Shown in pieces: positions 1-11,871 of a stretch of DNA of 64,000 bases. Origin of the DNA: Nomia melanderi (taxonomy: Eukaryota; Arthropoda; Insecta; Hymenoptera; Halictidae); the NCBI RefSeq assembly GCF_051020985.1, contig NW_027475133.1, positions 6,262,001-6,326,000 on the forward strand, written 5' to 3'. The first letter of the stretch is position 1. Every line of letters begins with the position of its first letter. Position numbers and translations under genes: made by a program. The notes under the pieces were generated by a model. That model saw only the letters and a program-made list of their open reading frames with translations, did no database searches and had not been told where the DNA came from.

Positions 1-3000
1 CTATTACAGATAGAGCAATAAATCAAAGTGCATTGTCTGTAGGAGGCCCTGGCGCATGAATCTGTGCAGCGGGAACGACCTCGGACCACCAGGGGCCGAG
101 AAAACCACAGTCACATGGGGCCGGACACTCAGGGTCAGGGGAAAATCCAATATATATCTGGTGATATCTCGGGTGCTATTACAGATAGAGCAATAAATCA
201 AAGTGCATTGTCTGTAGGAGGCCCTGGCGTATGAATCTGTGCAGCGGGAACAACCTCGGACCACCAGGGGCCGAGAAAACCGCAGTCTCATGGGGCCGGA
301 CACTCAGGGTCAGGGAAAATTCCAATATATATCTGGTGATATCTCGGGCGCTATTAGAGATAGCGCAATAAGCCAAAGGGAATTATCTGCAGGAGGCCCT
401 GGCGCATGCATCAGTGCAGCGGGAACGACCTAGGACCACCAGGGGCCGAGAAAACCACAGTCTTATGGGGCCGGACACTCAGGGTCAGGGAAAAATCCAA
501 TATATATCTGGTGATATCTCGGGTGCTATTAGAGATAGCGCAATAAATCAAAGTGCATTGTCTGTAGGAGGCCCTGGCGCATGAATCTGTGCAGCGGGAA
601 CGACCTCGGAACACCAGGGGCCGAGAAAACCACCGTCTCATGGGGCAGGACACTCAGGGTCAGTGAAAAATCCAATATATATCTGGTGATATCTCGGGTG
701 CTATTACAGATAGCGCAATAAATCAAAGTGCATTGTCTGTAGGAGACGCTGGCGCATGAACCTGTGCAGCGGGAACGTTCTCGGACAACCAGGGGCCGAG
801 AAAACGACCGTCTCATGGGGCCGGACGCTCAGGGTCAGTGAAAAATCCAATATATATCTGGTGATATCTCGGGTGCTATTACAGATAGCGCAATAAATCA
901 AATTGCATTGTCTGTAGGAGGCCCTGGCGCATTAATGTGGACACGGGGAACGACCTCGGACCATCAGGGGCCGAGAAAATCACCGTCTCATGGGGCCGGG
1001 CACTCAGGGTCAGGGGAAAATCCAATATTTATCTGGTGATATCTTGGGTGCTATTACAGATAGCGCAATAAATCAAAGTGCATTGTCTGTAGGAGGCCCT
1101 GGCGCATGAATCTGTGCAGCGGGAACGACCTCGGACGACCAGGGGCCGAGAAAACCACAGTCTCATGGGGCCGGACACTCAGGGTCAGGGGAAAATCCAA
1201 TATATATCTGGTGATATCTCGGGTGCTATTAGAGATAGCGCAATAAACCAAAGTGAATTATCTGCAGGAGGGCCTGGCGCATGAATCTGTGCAACGGGAA
1301 CGACCTCGGACCACCAGGGGCCGAGAAAACCACAGTCTCATGGGGCCGGACACTCAGGGTCAGTGAAAAATCCAATATATATCTGGTGATATCTCGGGTG
1401 CTATTACAGATAGCGCAATAAATCAAAGTGCATTGTCTGTAGGAGACGCTGGCGCATGAACCTGTGCAGCGGGAACGTTCTCGGACCACCAGGGGCCGAG
1501 AAAACGACCGTCTCATGGGGCCGGACGCTGAGGGTCAGTGAAAAATCCAATATATATCTGGTGATATCTCGGGTGCTATTAGAGATAGCGCAATAAACCA
1601 AAGTGCATTACCTGCAGGAGGCCCTGGCGCATGAATCTGTGCAACGGGAACGACCTCGGACCACCAGGGGCCGAGAAAACCACAGTCTCATGGGGCCGGA
1701 TACTCAGGGTCAGAGGAAAATCCAATATAGATCTGGTGATATCTCGGGTGCTATTACAGATAGCGCAATAAATCATAGTGCATTGTCTGTAGGAGGCACT
1801 GGCGCATGAATCTGGCCAGCGGGAACGACCTCGGACCACCAGCGGCCGAGAAAACCACCGTCTCATGGGGCCGGACACTCAGGGTCGGGGAAAAATCCAA
1901 TATATATCTGGTGATATCTCGGGTGCTATTAGAGATAGAGCAATAAACCAAAGTGAATTGTCTGCAGGAGGCCCTGGCGCATGAATCTGTGCAGCGGGAA
2001 CGATCTCGGACCATCAGGGGCCGAGACATCCACCGTCTCATGGGGCCGGACACTCAGGGTCGGGGAAAAATCCAATATATATCTGGTGATATCTCGGGTG
2101 CTATTAGAGATAGAGCAATAAACCAAAGTGAATTGTCTGCAGGAGGCCCTGGCGCCTGAAGCTGTGCAGCGGGAACGACCTCGGACCACCAGGGGCCGAG
2201 GAAAGCACCGTCTCGAGGGGGCCGGACACTCTGGGCCAGGGAAAAATCCAATATATATGTGGTGATATCTCGGGTGCTATTACAGATAACGCAATAAATC
2301 AAAGTGCATTGTCTGCAGGAGGCCCTGGCGCATGAATCTGTGCAAGGGGAACGACCTCGGACCACCAGGGGCAGAGAAAACCACAGTCTCATGGGGCCGG
2401 ACACACAGGGTCAGGGAAAAATTCAATATATATCTGGTGATATCTTGGGTGCTATTAGAGATAGCGCAATAAACCAAAGTGAATTATCTGCAGGAGGCCC
2501 TGGCGCATGAATCTGTGCAACGGGAACGACCTCGGACCACCAGGGGCCGAAAAAACCACAGTCTCATGGGGCCGGACACTCAGGGTCAGGGAAAAATCCA
2601 ATATATATCTGGTGATATCTCGGGTGCTATTACAGATAGCGCAATAAATCAAAGTGCATTGTCTGTAGGAGGCCCTGGCGCATAAATCTGTGCAGCGGGA
2701 ACGACCTCGGACCACCAGGGGCCGAGAAAACCACAGTCTCATGGGGACGGACACTCAGGGTCAGGGGAAAATCCAATATATATCCGGTGATATCTCGGGT
2801 GCTATTAAAGATAGCGCAATAAACTAAAGTGAATTATCTGCAGGAGGCCCTGGCGCATGAATGTGTGCAGCGGGAACGACCTCGGACCACCAGGGGCCGA
2901 GAAAACCGCAGTCTCATGGGGCCGGACACTCAGGGTCAGGGAAAAATCCAATATATATCTGGTGATATCTCGGGCGCTATTAGAGATAGCGCAATAAGCC

Positions 3001-3479
3001 AAAGGGAATTATCTGCAGGAGGCCCTGGCGCATGCATCAGTGCAGCGGGAACGACCTCGGAACACCAGGGGCCGAGAAAACCACCGTCTCATGGGGCAGG
3101 ACACTCAGGGTCAGTGAAAAATCCAATATATATCTGGTGATATCTCGGGTGCTATTACAGATAGCGCAATAAATCAAACTGCATTGTCTGTAGGAGACGC
3201 TGGCGCATGAACCTGTGCAGCGGGAACGTTCTCGGACCACCAGGGGCCGAGAAAACGACCGTCTCATCGGGCCGGACGCTCAGGGTCAGTGAAAAATCCA
3301 ATATATATCTGGTGATATCTCGGGTGCTATTAGAGATAGCGCAATAAACCGAAGTGAATTATCTGCAGGAGGCCCTGGCGCATGAATCTGTGCAACGGGA
3401 ACGACCTCGGACCACCAGGGGCCGAGAAAACCACAGTCGCATGGGGCCGGATACTCAGGGTCAGGGGAAAATCCAATAT
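1..3479 (+). repeat. Subregion: about 20 mixed monomers
   Basis: Units alternate loosely between haplotypes A and B, with no tandem higher-order unit that I could see. Several carry the AAGCCAAAGGGAATT variant (near 369 and 2997) or the AAACTAAAG variant (near 2823), both seen again near 59.7-59.9 kb. Unit 2105-2280 is 176 bp. No gene or non-satellite sequence is present. Confidence 0.85.
2152..2235 (+). repeat. CTCGAGGGGG variant monomer, copy 1 (+1 bp)
   Basis: Linked changes: GCGCCTGAAGCTG, AGCACCGTCTCGAGGGGG (one extra base and a new XhoI-type site) and ACTCTGGGCCAGG. The unit is 176 bp. The other two copies lie more than 9 kb away. Confidence 0.85.
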
Positions 3480-5730
3480 AGATCTGGTGATATCTCGGGT
3501 GCTATTACAGATAGCGCAATAAATCATAGTGCATTGTCTGTAGGAGGCCCTGGCGCAGGAATCTGGCCAGCGGGAACGACCTCGGACCACCAGCGGCCGA
3601 GAAAACCACCGTCTCATGGGGCCGGACACTCAGGGTCGGAGAAAAATCCAATATATATCTGGTGATATCTCGGGTGCTATTAGAGATAGCGCAATAAACC
3701 AAAGTGAATTGTCTGCAGGAGGCCCTGGCGCATGAATCTGTGCAGCGGGAACGATCTCGGACCATCAGGGGCCGAGACATCCACCGTCTCATGGGGCCGG
3801 ACACTCAGGGTCAGGGAAAAATCCAATATATATCTGGTGCTATCTCGGGTGCTATTACAGATAGCGCAATAAATCAAAGTGCATTGTCTGTAGGAGGCCC
3901 TGTAGCATGAATCTGTGCAGCGGGAACGACCTCGGACCACCAGGGCCCGAGAAAACGACCGTCTCATGGGGCCGGACGCTCAGGGTCGGTGAAAAATCCA
4001 ATATATATCTGGTGATATCTCGGGTGATATTACAGATAGCGCAATAAATCAAAGTGCATTGTCTGTAGGAGGCCCTGGCGCATGAATCTGTGCAGCGGGA
4101 ACGACCTCGGACCACCAGGGGCCGAGAAAACCACAGTCTCATGGAGCCGGACACTCAGGGTCAGGGGAAAATCCAGTATATATCTCTTGATATCTCGGGT
4201 GCTATTAGAGATAGCGCAATAAACCAAAGTGAATTATCTGCACGAGGCCCTGGCGCATGAATCTGTGCAGCGGGAACGTCCTCGGACCCCCAGGGGCCGA
4301 GACAACCACCGTCTCATGGGGCCGGACACTCAGGGTCAGTGAAAAATCCAATATATATCTGGTGATATCTCGGGTTCTATTACAGATAGCGCAATAAATC
4401 AAAGTGCATTGTCTGTAGGAGGCCCTGGCGCATGAATCTGTGCAGCGGGAACGACCTCGGAACACCAGGGGCCGAGAAAACCACAGTCTCATGGGGCCGG
4501 ACACTCAGGGTCAGGGGAAAATCCAATATATATCTGGTGATATCTCGGGTGCTATTAGAGATAGCGCAATAAACCAAAGTGAATTATCTGCAGGATGCCC
4601 TGGCGCATGAATGTGTGCAGCGCGAACGACCTCGGACCACCAGGGGCCGAGAAAACCGCAGTCTCATGGGGCGGGACACTCAGGGTCAGGGAAAAATCCA
4701 ATATATATCTGGTGATATCTCGGGCGCTATTAGAGATAGCGCAATAAGCCAAAGGGAATTATCTGCAGGAGGCCCTGGCGCATGAATCTGTGCAGCGGGA
4801 AGGATCTCGGACCATCAGGGGCCGAGACATCCACCGTCTCATGGGGCCGGACACTCAGGGTCAGGGGAAAATCCAATATAGATCTGGTGATATCTCGGGT
4901 GCTATTACAGATAGCGCAATAAATCATAGTGCATTGTCTGTAGGAGGCCCTGGCGCATGAATCTGGCCAGCGGGAACGACCTCGGACCACCAGCGGCCGA
5001 GAAAACCACCGTCTCATGGGGCCGGACACTCAGGGTCGGAGAAAAATCCAATATATATCTGGTGATATCTCGGGTGCTATTAGAGATAGCGCAATAAACC
5101 AAAGTGAATTGTCTGCAGGAGGCCCTGGCGCATGAATCTGTGCAGCGGGAACGATCTCGGACCATCAGGGGCCGAGACATCCACCGTCTCATGGGGCCGG
5201 ACACTCAGGGTCAGGGAAAAATCCAATATATATCTGGTGCTATCTCGGGTGCTATTACAGATAGCGCAATAAATCAAAGTGCATTGTCTGTAGGAGGCCC
5301 TGGAGCATGAATCTGTGCAGCGGGAACGACCTCGGACCACCAGGGCCCGAGAAAACGACCGTCTCATGGGGCCGGACGCTCAGGGTCGGTGAAAAATCCA
5401 ATATATATCTGGTGATATCTCGGGTGATATTACAGATAGCGCAATAAATCAAAGTGCATTGTCTGTAGGAGGCCCTGGCGCATGAATCTGTGCAGCGGGA
5501 ACGACCTCGGACCACCAGGGGCCGAGAAAACCACAGTCTCATGGAGCCGGACACTCAGGGTCAGGGGAAAATCCAGTATATATCTCTTGATATCTCGGGT
5601 GCTATTAGAGATAGCGCAATAAACCAAAGTGAATTATCTGCACGAGGCCCTGGCGCATGAATCTGTGCAGCGGGAACGTCCTCGGACCCCCAGGGGCCGA
5701 GACAACCACCGTCTCATGGGGCCGGACCCT
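3480..5730 (+). repeat. 8-monomer (1,400-bp) tandem duplication
   Basis: Units from about 3.48 to 4.33 kb match those from about 4.88 to 5.73 kb at an offset of exactly 1,400 bp, with scattered mismatches (for example GCGCAGGAATC near 3.55 kb against GCGCATGAATC near 4.95 kb). Boundaries were judged by eye and are approximate. Confidence 0.7.
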
Positions 5731-6017
5731 CAGGGTCAGTGAAAAATCCAATATATATCTGGTGATATCTCGGGTTCTATTACAGATAGCGCAATAAATC
5801 AAAGTGCATTGTCTGTAGGAGGCCCTGGCGGATGAATCTGTGCAGCGGGAACGACCTCGGACCACCAGGGGCCGAGAAAACCTCAGTCTCATGGGGCCGG
5901 ACACTCAGGGTCAGGGGAAAATCCAGTATATATCTGGTGATATCTCGGGTGCTATTAGAGATAGCGCAATAAACCAAAGTGAATTATCTGCAGGATGCCC
6001 TGGCGCATGAATCTGTG

Positions 6018-6021
6018 CAAG
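6018..6021 (+). repeat. +1 bp monomer (GCAAGCGGG)
   Basis: GTGCAGCGGG reads GTGCAAGCGGG here, making a 176-bp unit. The same insertion recurs near 8473 in the matching unit of the next higher-order copy. Confidence 0.85.
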
Positions 6022-6625
6022 CGGGAACGTCCTCGGACCTCCTGGGGCCGAGACAACCACCGTCTCATGGGGCCGGACACTCAGGGTCAGGGTAAAATCC
6101 AATATATATCTGGTGATATCTCGGGTGCTATTACAGATAGCGCAATAAATCAAAGTGCATTGTCTGTAGGAGGCCCTGGCGCATGAATCTGTGCAGCGGG
6201 AACGACGTCGGACCACCAGGGGCCGAAAAAACCACAGTCTCATGGGGCCGGACCCTCATGGTCAGGGTAAAATCCAATATATATCTGGTGATATCTCGTG
6301 TGCTATTACAGATAGCGCAATAAATCAAAGTGCATTGTCTGTAGGAGGCCCTGGCGCATGAATCTGTGCAGCGGGAACGACCTCGGACCACCAGGGGCCG
6401 AGAAAACCACAGTCTCATGGGGCCGGACACTCAGGGTCAGGGGAAAATCCAATATATATCTGGTGATATCTCGGGTGCTATTAGAGATAGCGCAATAAAC
6501 CAAAGTGAATTATCTGCAGGATGCCCTGGCGCATGAATCTGTGCAGCGGGAACGACCTCGGACCACCAGGGGCCGAGACAACCACCGTCTCATGGGGCCG
6601 GACACACAGGGTCAGGGTAAAATCC

Positions 6626-6637
6626 AATATATATATC
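6626..6637 (+). repeat. +2 bp monomer (expanded AT tract)
   Basis: The alternating AT run is one dinucleotide longer than in other units (ATATATATATCTGG), giving a 177-bp unit. Confidence 0.85.
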
Positions 6638-6916
6638 TGGTGATATCTCGGGTGCTATTACAGATAGCGCAATAAATCAAAGTGCATTACCTGTAGGAGG
6701 CCCTGGCGCATGAATCTGTGCAGCGGGAACGTCCTCGGACCTCCAGGGGCCGAGACAACGACCGTCTCATGGGGCCGGACACTCAGGGTCAGGGTAAAAT
6801 CCAATATATATCTGGTGATATCTCGGGTGCAATTACAGATAGAGCAATAAATCAAAGTGCATTGTCTGTAGGAGGCCCTGGCGCATGAATGTGTGCAGCG
6901 CGAACGACCTCGGACC

Positions 6917-6926
6917 ACATGGGGGC
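6917..6926 (+). repeat. +1 bp monomer (CCACATGGGGGCC)
   Basis: CCACCAGGGGCC reads CCACATGGGGGCC. This insertion is private: the corresponding unit near 9.37 kb has the normal length. Confidence 0.8.
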
Positions 6927-8470
6927 CGAGAAAACCGCAGTCTCATGGGGCGGGACACTCAGGGTCAGGGAAAAATCCAATATATATCTGGTGATATCTC
7001 GGGCGCTATTAGAGATAGCGCAATAAGCCAAAGGGAATTATCTGCAGGAGGCCCTGGCGCATGAATCTGTGCAGCGGGAAGGATCTCGGACCATCAGGGG
7101 CCGAGACATCCACCGTCTCATGGGGCCGGACACTCAGGGTCAGGGAAAAATCCAATATATATCTGGTGATATCTCGGGTGCTATTACAGATAGCGCAATA
7201 AATCAAAGTGAATTGTCTGCAGGAGGCCCTGGCGCATGAATCTGTGCAGCGGGAACGATCTCGGACCATCAGGGGCCGAGACATCCACCGTCTCATGGGG
7301 CCGGACACTCAGGGTCAGGGAAAAATCCAATATATATCTGGTGCTATCTCGGGTGCTATTACAGATAGCGCAATAAATCAAAGTGCATTGTCTGTAGGAG
7401 GCCCTGGAGCATGAATCTGTGCAGCGGGAACGACCTCGGACCACCAGGGCCCGAGAAAACGACCGTCTCATGGGGCCGGACGCTCAGGGTCGGTGAAAAA
7501 TCCAATATATATCTGGTGATATCTCGGGTGATATTACAGATAGCGCAATAAATCAAAGTGCATTGTCTGTAGGAGGCCCTGGCGCATGAATCTGTGCAGC
7601 GGGAACGACCTCGGACCACCAGGGGCCGAGAAAACCACAGTCTCATGGAGCCGGACACTCAGGGTCAGGGGAAAATCCAGTATATATCTCTTGATATCTC
7701 GGGTGCTATTAGAGATAGCGCAATAAACCAAAGTGAATTATCTGCACGAGGCCCTGGCGCATGAATCTGTGCAGCGGGAACGTCCTCGGACCCCCAGGGG
7801 CCGAGACAACCACCGTCTCATGGGGCCGGACACTCAGGGTCAGTGAAAAATCCAATATATATCTGGTGATATCTCGGGTTCTATTACAGATAGCGCAATA
7901 AATCAAAGTGCATTGTCTGTAGGAGGCCCTGGCGCATGAATCTGTGCAGCGGGAACGACCTCGGACCACCAGGGGCCGAGAAAACCTCAGTCTCATGGGG
8001 CCGGACACTCAGGGTCAGGGGAAAATCCAGTATATATCTCTTGATATCTCGGGTGCTATTAGAGATAGCGCAATAAACCAAAGTGAATTATCTGCATGAG
8101 GCCCTGGCGCATGAATCTGTGCAGCGGGAACGTCCTCGGACCCCCAGGGGCCGAGACAACCACCGTCTCATGGGGCCGGACACTCAGGGTCAGTGAAAAA
8201 TCCAATATATATCTGGTGATATCTCGGGTTCTATTACAGATAGCGCAATAAATCAAAGTGCATTGTCTGTAGGAGGCCCTGGCGGATGAATCTGTGCAGC
8301 GGGAACGACCTCGGACCACCAGGGGCCGAGAAAACCTCAGTCTCATGGGGCCGGACACTCAGGGTCAGGGGAAAATCCAGTATATATCTGGTGATATCTC
8401 GGGTGCTATTAGAGATAGCGCAATAAACCAAAGTGAATTATCTGCAGGATGCCCTGGCGCATGAATCTGT

Positions 8471-8475
8471 GCAAG
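8471..8475 (+). repeat. +1 bp monomer (GCAAGCGGG), second copy
   Basis: Same insertion and neighbouring units as near 6019, inherited by higher-order duplication. Confidence 0.85.
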
Positions 8476-9079
8476 CGGGAACGTCCTCGGACCTCCTGGG
8501 GCCGAGACAACCACCGTCTCATGGGGCCGGACACTCAGGGTCAGGGTAAAATCCAATATATATCTGGTGATATCTCGGGTGCTATTACAGATAGCGCAAT
8601 AAATCAAAGTGCATTGTCTGTAGGAGGCCCTGGCGCATGAATCTGTGCAGCGGGAACGACGTCGGACCACCAGGGGCCGAAAAAACCACAGTCTCATGGG
8701 GCCGGACCCTCATGGTCAGGGTAAAATCCAATATATATCTGGTGATATCTCGTGTGCTATTACAGATAGCGCAATAAATCAAAGTGCATTGTCTGTAGGA
8801 GGCCCTGGCGCATGAATCTGTGCAGCGGGAACGACCTCGGACCACCAGGGGCCGAGAAAACCACAGTCTGATGGGGCCGGACACTCAGGGTCAGGGGAAA
8901 ATCCAATATATATCTGGTGATATCTCGGGTGCTATTAGAGATAGCGCAATAAACCAAAGTGAATTATCTGCAGGATGCCCTGGCGCATGAATCTGTGCAG
9001 CGGGAACGACCTCGGACCACCAGGGGCCGAGACAACCACCGTCTCATGGGGCCGGACACTCAGGGTCAGGGTAAAATCC

Positions 9080-9091
9080 AATATATATATC
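9080..9091 (+). repeat. +2 bp monomer (expanded AT tract), second copy
   Basis: Same dinucleotide expansion as near 6.63 kb, in the corresponding higher-order position. Confidence 0.85.
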
Positions 9092-10857
9092 TGGTGATAT
9101 CTCGGGTGCTATTACAGATAGCGCAATAAATCAAAGTGCATTACCTGTAGGAGGCCCTGGCGCATGAATCTGTGCAGCGGGAACGTCCTCGGACCTCCAG
9201 GGGCCGAGACAACGACCGTCTCATGGGGCCGGACACTCAGGGTCAGGGTAAAATCCAATATATATCTGGTGATATCTCGGGTGCTATTACAGATAGAGCA
9301 ATAAATCAAAGTGCATTGTCTGTAGGAGGCCCTGGCGCATGAATGTGTGCAGCGCGAACGACCTCGGACCACCAGGGGCCGAGAAAACCGCAGTCTCATG
9401 GGGCGGGACACTCAGGGTCAGGGAAAAATCCAATATATATCTGGTGATATCTCGGGCGCTATTAGAGATAGCGCAATAAGCCAAAGGGAATTATCTGCAG
9501 GAGGCCCTGGCGCATGAATCTGTGCAGCGGGAAGGATCTCGGACCATCAGGGGCCGAGACATCCACCGTCTCATGGGGCCGGACACTCAGGGTCAGGGAA
9601 AAATCCAATATATATCTGGTGCTATCTCGGGTGCTATTACAGATAGCGCAATAAATCAAAGTGCATTGTCTGTAGGAGGCCCTGGAGCATGAATCTGTGC
9701 AGCGGGAACGACCTCGGACCACCAGGGCCCGAGAAAACGACCGTCTCATGGGGCCGGACGCTCAGGGTCGGTGAAAAATCCAATATATATCTGGTGATAT
9801 CTCGGGTGATATTACAGATAGCGCAATAAATCAAAGTGCATTGTCTGTAGGAGGCCCTGGCGCATGAATCTGTGCAGCGGGAACGACCTCGGACCACCAG
9901 GGGCCGAGAAAACCACAGTCTCATGGAGCCGGACACTCAGGGTCAGGGGAAAATCCAGTATATATCTCTTGATATCTCGGGTGCTATTAGAGATAGCGCA
10001 ATAAACCAAAGTGAATTACCTGCACGAGGCCCTGGCGCATGAATCTGTGCAGCGGGAACGTCCTCGGACCCCCAGGGGCCGAGACAACCACCGTCTCATG
10101 GGGCCGGACACTCAGGGTCAGTGAAAAATCCAATATATATCTGGTGATATCTCGGGTTCTATTACAGATAGCGCAATAAATCAAAGTGCATTGTCTGTAG
10201 GAGGCCCTGGCGGATGAATCTGTGCAGCGGGAACGACCTCGGACCACCAGGGGCCGAGAAAACCTCAGTCTCATGGGGCCGGACACTCAGGGTCAGGGGA
10301 AAATCCAGTATATATCTGGTGATATCTCGGGTGCTATTAGAGATAGCGCAATAAACCAAAATGAATTATCTGCAGGATGCCCTGGCGCATGAATCTGTGC
10401 AGCGGGAACGTCCTCGGACCTCCAGGGGCCGAGACAACGACCGTCTCATGGGGCCGGACACTCAGGGTCAGGGTAAAATCCAATATATATCTGGTGATAT
10501 CTCGGGTGCTATAACAGATAGCGCAATAAATCAAAGTGCACTCTCTGTAGCAGGCCCTGGCGCATGAATCTGTGCAGCGGGAACGACCTCGGACCACCAG
10601 GGGCCGAGAAAAGCACAGTCTCATGGGGCCGGACTCTCAGGGTCAGGGTAAAATCCAATATATATCTGGTGATATCTCGGGTGCTATTACAGATAGCGCA
10701 ATAAATCAAAGTGCATTGTCTGTAGGAGACCCTGGCGCATGAATCTGGCCAGCGGGAACGACCTCGGACCACCAGCAGCCGAGAGAACCACCGTCTCATG
10801 GGGCCGGACACTCAGGGTCGGGGAAAAATCCAATATATATCTGGTGATATCTCGGGT

Positions 10858-10872
10858 GCTATTACAGATAGC
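10858..10872. repeat. Short dyad GCTAT-TACAG-ATAGC at the unit junction (reference unit)
   Basis: Perfect 5-bp arms GCTAT and ATAGC flank a 5-nt loop (TACAG in A, TAGAG in B). In RNA the stem could extend outward by a U-G wobble and a G-C pair. The A/B marker at unit position 7 falls in the loop, so both haplotypes keep the stem. Most units carry it. Exceptions include ATAGAGC, ATAGTAC, ATAGCTC and GCCATTAG variants. A protein-binding or structural role is inference only. Confidence 0.6.
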
Positions 10873-10874
10873 GC

Positions 10875-10880
10875 AATAAA
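10875..10880 (+). other. AATAAA hexamer of the monomer (reference unit)
   Basis: Unit positions 17-22 read AATAAA in both haplotypes, so the array carries several hundred copies on the + strand. It matches the eukaryotic poly(A) signal by sequence. Nothing here shows that it is used, and a hexamer in an AT-rich stretch is weak evidence. Confidence 0.3.
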
Positions 10881-10902
10881 TCAAAGTGCATTGTCTGTAG
10901 GA

Positions 10903-10955
10903 GGCCCTGGCGCATGAATCTGTGCAGCGGGAACGACCTCGGACCACCAGGGGCC
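10903..10955. repeat. Interrupted inverted pair GGCCCTGG ... CCAGGGGCC (reference unit)
   Basis: Unit positions 45-52 (GGCCCTGG) are the reverse complement of 89-97 (CCAGGGGCC) except for one extra G, with about 36 bp between. In the GGGCCC variants near 3.94, 5.34, 7.45 and 9.72 kb the right arm reads CCAGGGCCC, which removes the bulge and makes the pair perfect. The right arm overlaps the CTCGG/CCGAG dyad, so the two foldings would be mutually exclusive. Confidence 0.5.
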
Positions 10956-10958
10956 GAG
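10938..10958. repeat. Dyad CTCGG ... CCGAG in the GC-rich half (reference unit)
   Basis: Unit positions 80-84 (CTCGG) and 96-100 (CCGAG) are exact reverse complements. Two further inner pairs (CC with GG) are possible if one A is bulged, leaving a loop of about 6 nt. Variants that break an arm exist (GGGCCAAG in the 28-50 kb zone, GGGCCGAAAA in many units), so the dyad is common but not invariant. Confidence 0.5.
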
Positions 10959-11007
10959 AAAACCACAGTCTCATGGGGCCGGACACTCAGGGTCAGGGGA
11001 AAATCCA

Positions 11008-11015
11008 ATATATAT
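11008..11015. other. ATATATAT tract (reference unit)
   Basis: Unit positions 150-157 form an alternating AT tract just before CTGGTGATATC. It is TATA-box-like by composition, but no initiator or transcript evidence exists. It is the site of the only +2 indels (ATATATATAT near 6.63 and 9.08 kb), as expected for slippage in a dinucleotide run. Confidence 0.4.
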
Positions 11016-11020
11016 CTGGT

Positions 11021-11026
11021 GATATC
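11021..11026. other. EcoRV-type palindrome GATATC in the monomer (reference unit)
   Basis: Unit positions 163-168 read GATATC in the great majority of units. Losses include GACATC (near 28.7, 35.3 and 43.9 kb), GATATT (near 29.2, 41.6 and 44.3 kb), GATATA (near 15.9 and 16.1 kb) and TTATATC. Its regular presence means an EcoRV-type digest would give a 175-bp ladder. Confidence 0.8.
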
Positions 11027-11784
11027 TCGGGTGCTATTACAGATAGAGCAATAAATCAAAGTGCATTGTCTGTAGGAGGCCCTGGCGCATGAATGTGTGC
11101 AGCGGGAACGACCTCGGACCACCAGGGGCCGAGAAAACCGCAGTCTCATGGGGCCGGACACTCAGGGTCAGGGAAAAATCCAATATATATCTGGTGATAT
11201 CTCGGGCGCTATTAGAGATAGCGCAATAATCCAAAGTGAATTATCTGCAGGAGGCCCTGGCGCATGAATCTGAGCAGCGGCAACGACCTCGGACCACCAG
11301 GGGCCGAGAAAACGACCGTCTCATGGGGCCGGACACTCAGGGTCAGTGAAAAATCCAATATATATCTGCTGATATCTCGGGTGCTATTAGAGATAGCGTA
11401 ATAAATCAGAGTGCATTGTCTGTAGGAGGCTCTGGCGCATGAATCTGTGCAGCGGGAACGACCTCGGACCACCAGGGGCCGAGAAAACCACAGTCTCATG
11501 GGGCCGGACACTCAGGGTCAGGGGAAAATCCAATATATATCTGGTGATATCTCGGGTGCTATTACAGATAGCGCAATAAATCAAATTGCATTGTCTGTAG
11601 GAGGCCCTGGCGCATGAATCTGTGCAGCGGGAACGACCTCGGACCACCAGGGGCCGAGAAAACGACCGCCTCATGGGGCCGGACCCTCAGGGTCAGTGAA
11701 AAATCCAATATATATCTGGTGATATCTCGGGTGCTATTAGAGATAGCGCAATAAACCAAAGTGAGTTATCTGCAGGAGGCCCTG

Positions 11785-11871
11785 GCGCCTGAAGCTGTGC
11801 AGCGGGAACGACCTCGGACCACCAGGGGCCGAGAAAAGCACCGTCTCGAGGGGGCCGGACACTCTGGGTCA
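11785..11871 (+). repeat. CTCGAGGGGG variant monomer, copy 2 (+1 bp)
   Basis: Same linked set as the copy near 2.2 kb, but ACTCTGGGTCAGG at the end. It lies inside the first copy of the 701-bp duplication. Confidence 0.85.

Larger units (their letters stand above)
3480..10858 (+). repeat. Higher-order repeat domain with 8-, 12- and 13-monomer spacing
   Basis: A distinctive two-unit block recurs four times: a unit with CCAGGGCCCGAG, then one with ATGGAGCCGG. The ATGGAGCCGG landmark is at 4141, 5541, 7645 and 9923, giving spacings of 1,400, 2,104 and 2,278 bp (8, 12 and 13 units plus small insertions). Flanking units follow the same order in each copy. The copy beginning near 7.36 kb has two extra units (7.71-8.06 repeated at 8.06-8.41 kb) and lacks one unit near 9.4 kb relative to its predecessor, which is what in-register unequal exchange produces. 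Confidence 0.8.
10859..11033 (+). repeat. Reference monomer, haplotype A (matches my consensus)
   Basis: This unit is identical to the consensus I derived by eye and is a convenient reference. It is 175 bp and 52.6% GC (41 C, 51 G) with 8 CpGs. Its haplotype A states are C7, T23, C31, G35 and T40: CTATTACAGA at the start, AAATCAAAGTGCATTG, then CTGTAGG. Unit positions 41-140 are GC-rich (65%) and 141-175 plus 1-40 AT-rich (36%). Confidence 0.95.

Noticed and set aside
10875..11015. ATATATAT plus AATAAA read as promoter and poly(A) signal of a small gene
   Set aside because: Both are short AT-rich matches present in nearly every unit, with no initiator, splice or coding signal between them. 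Transcription cannot be inferred from sequence.
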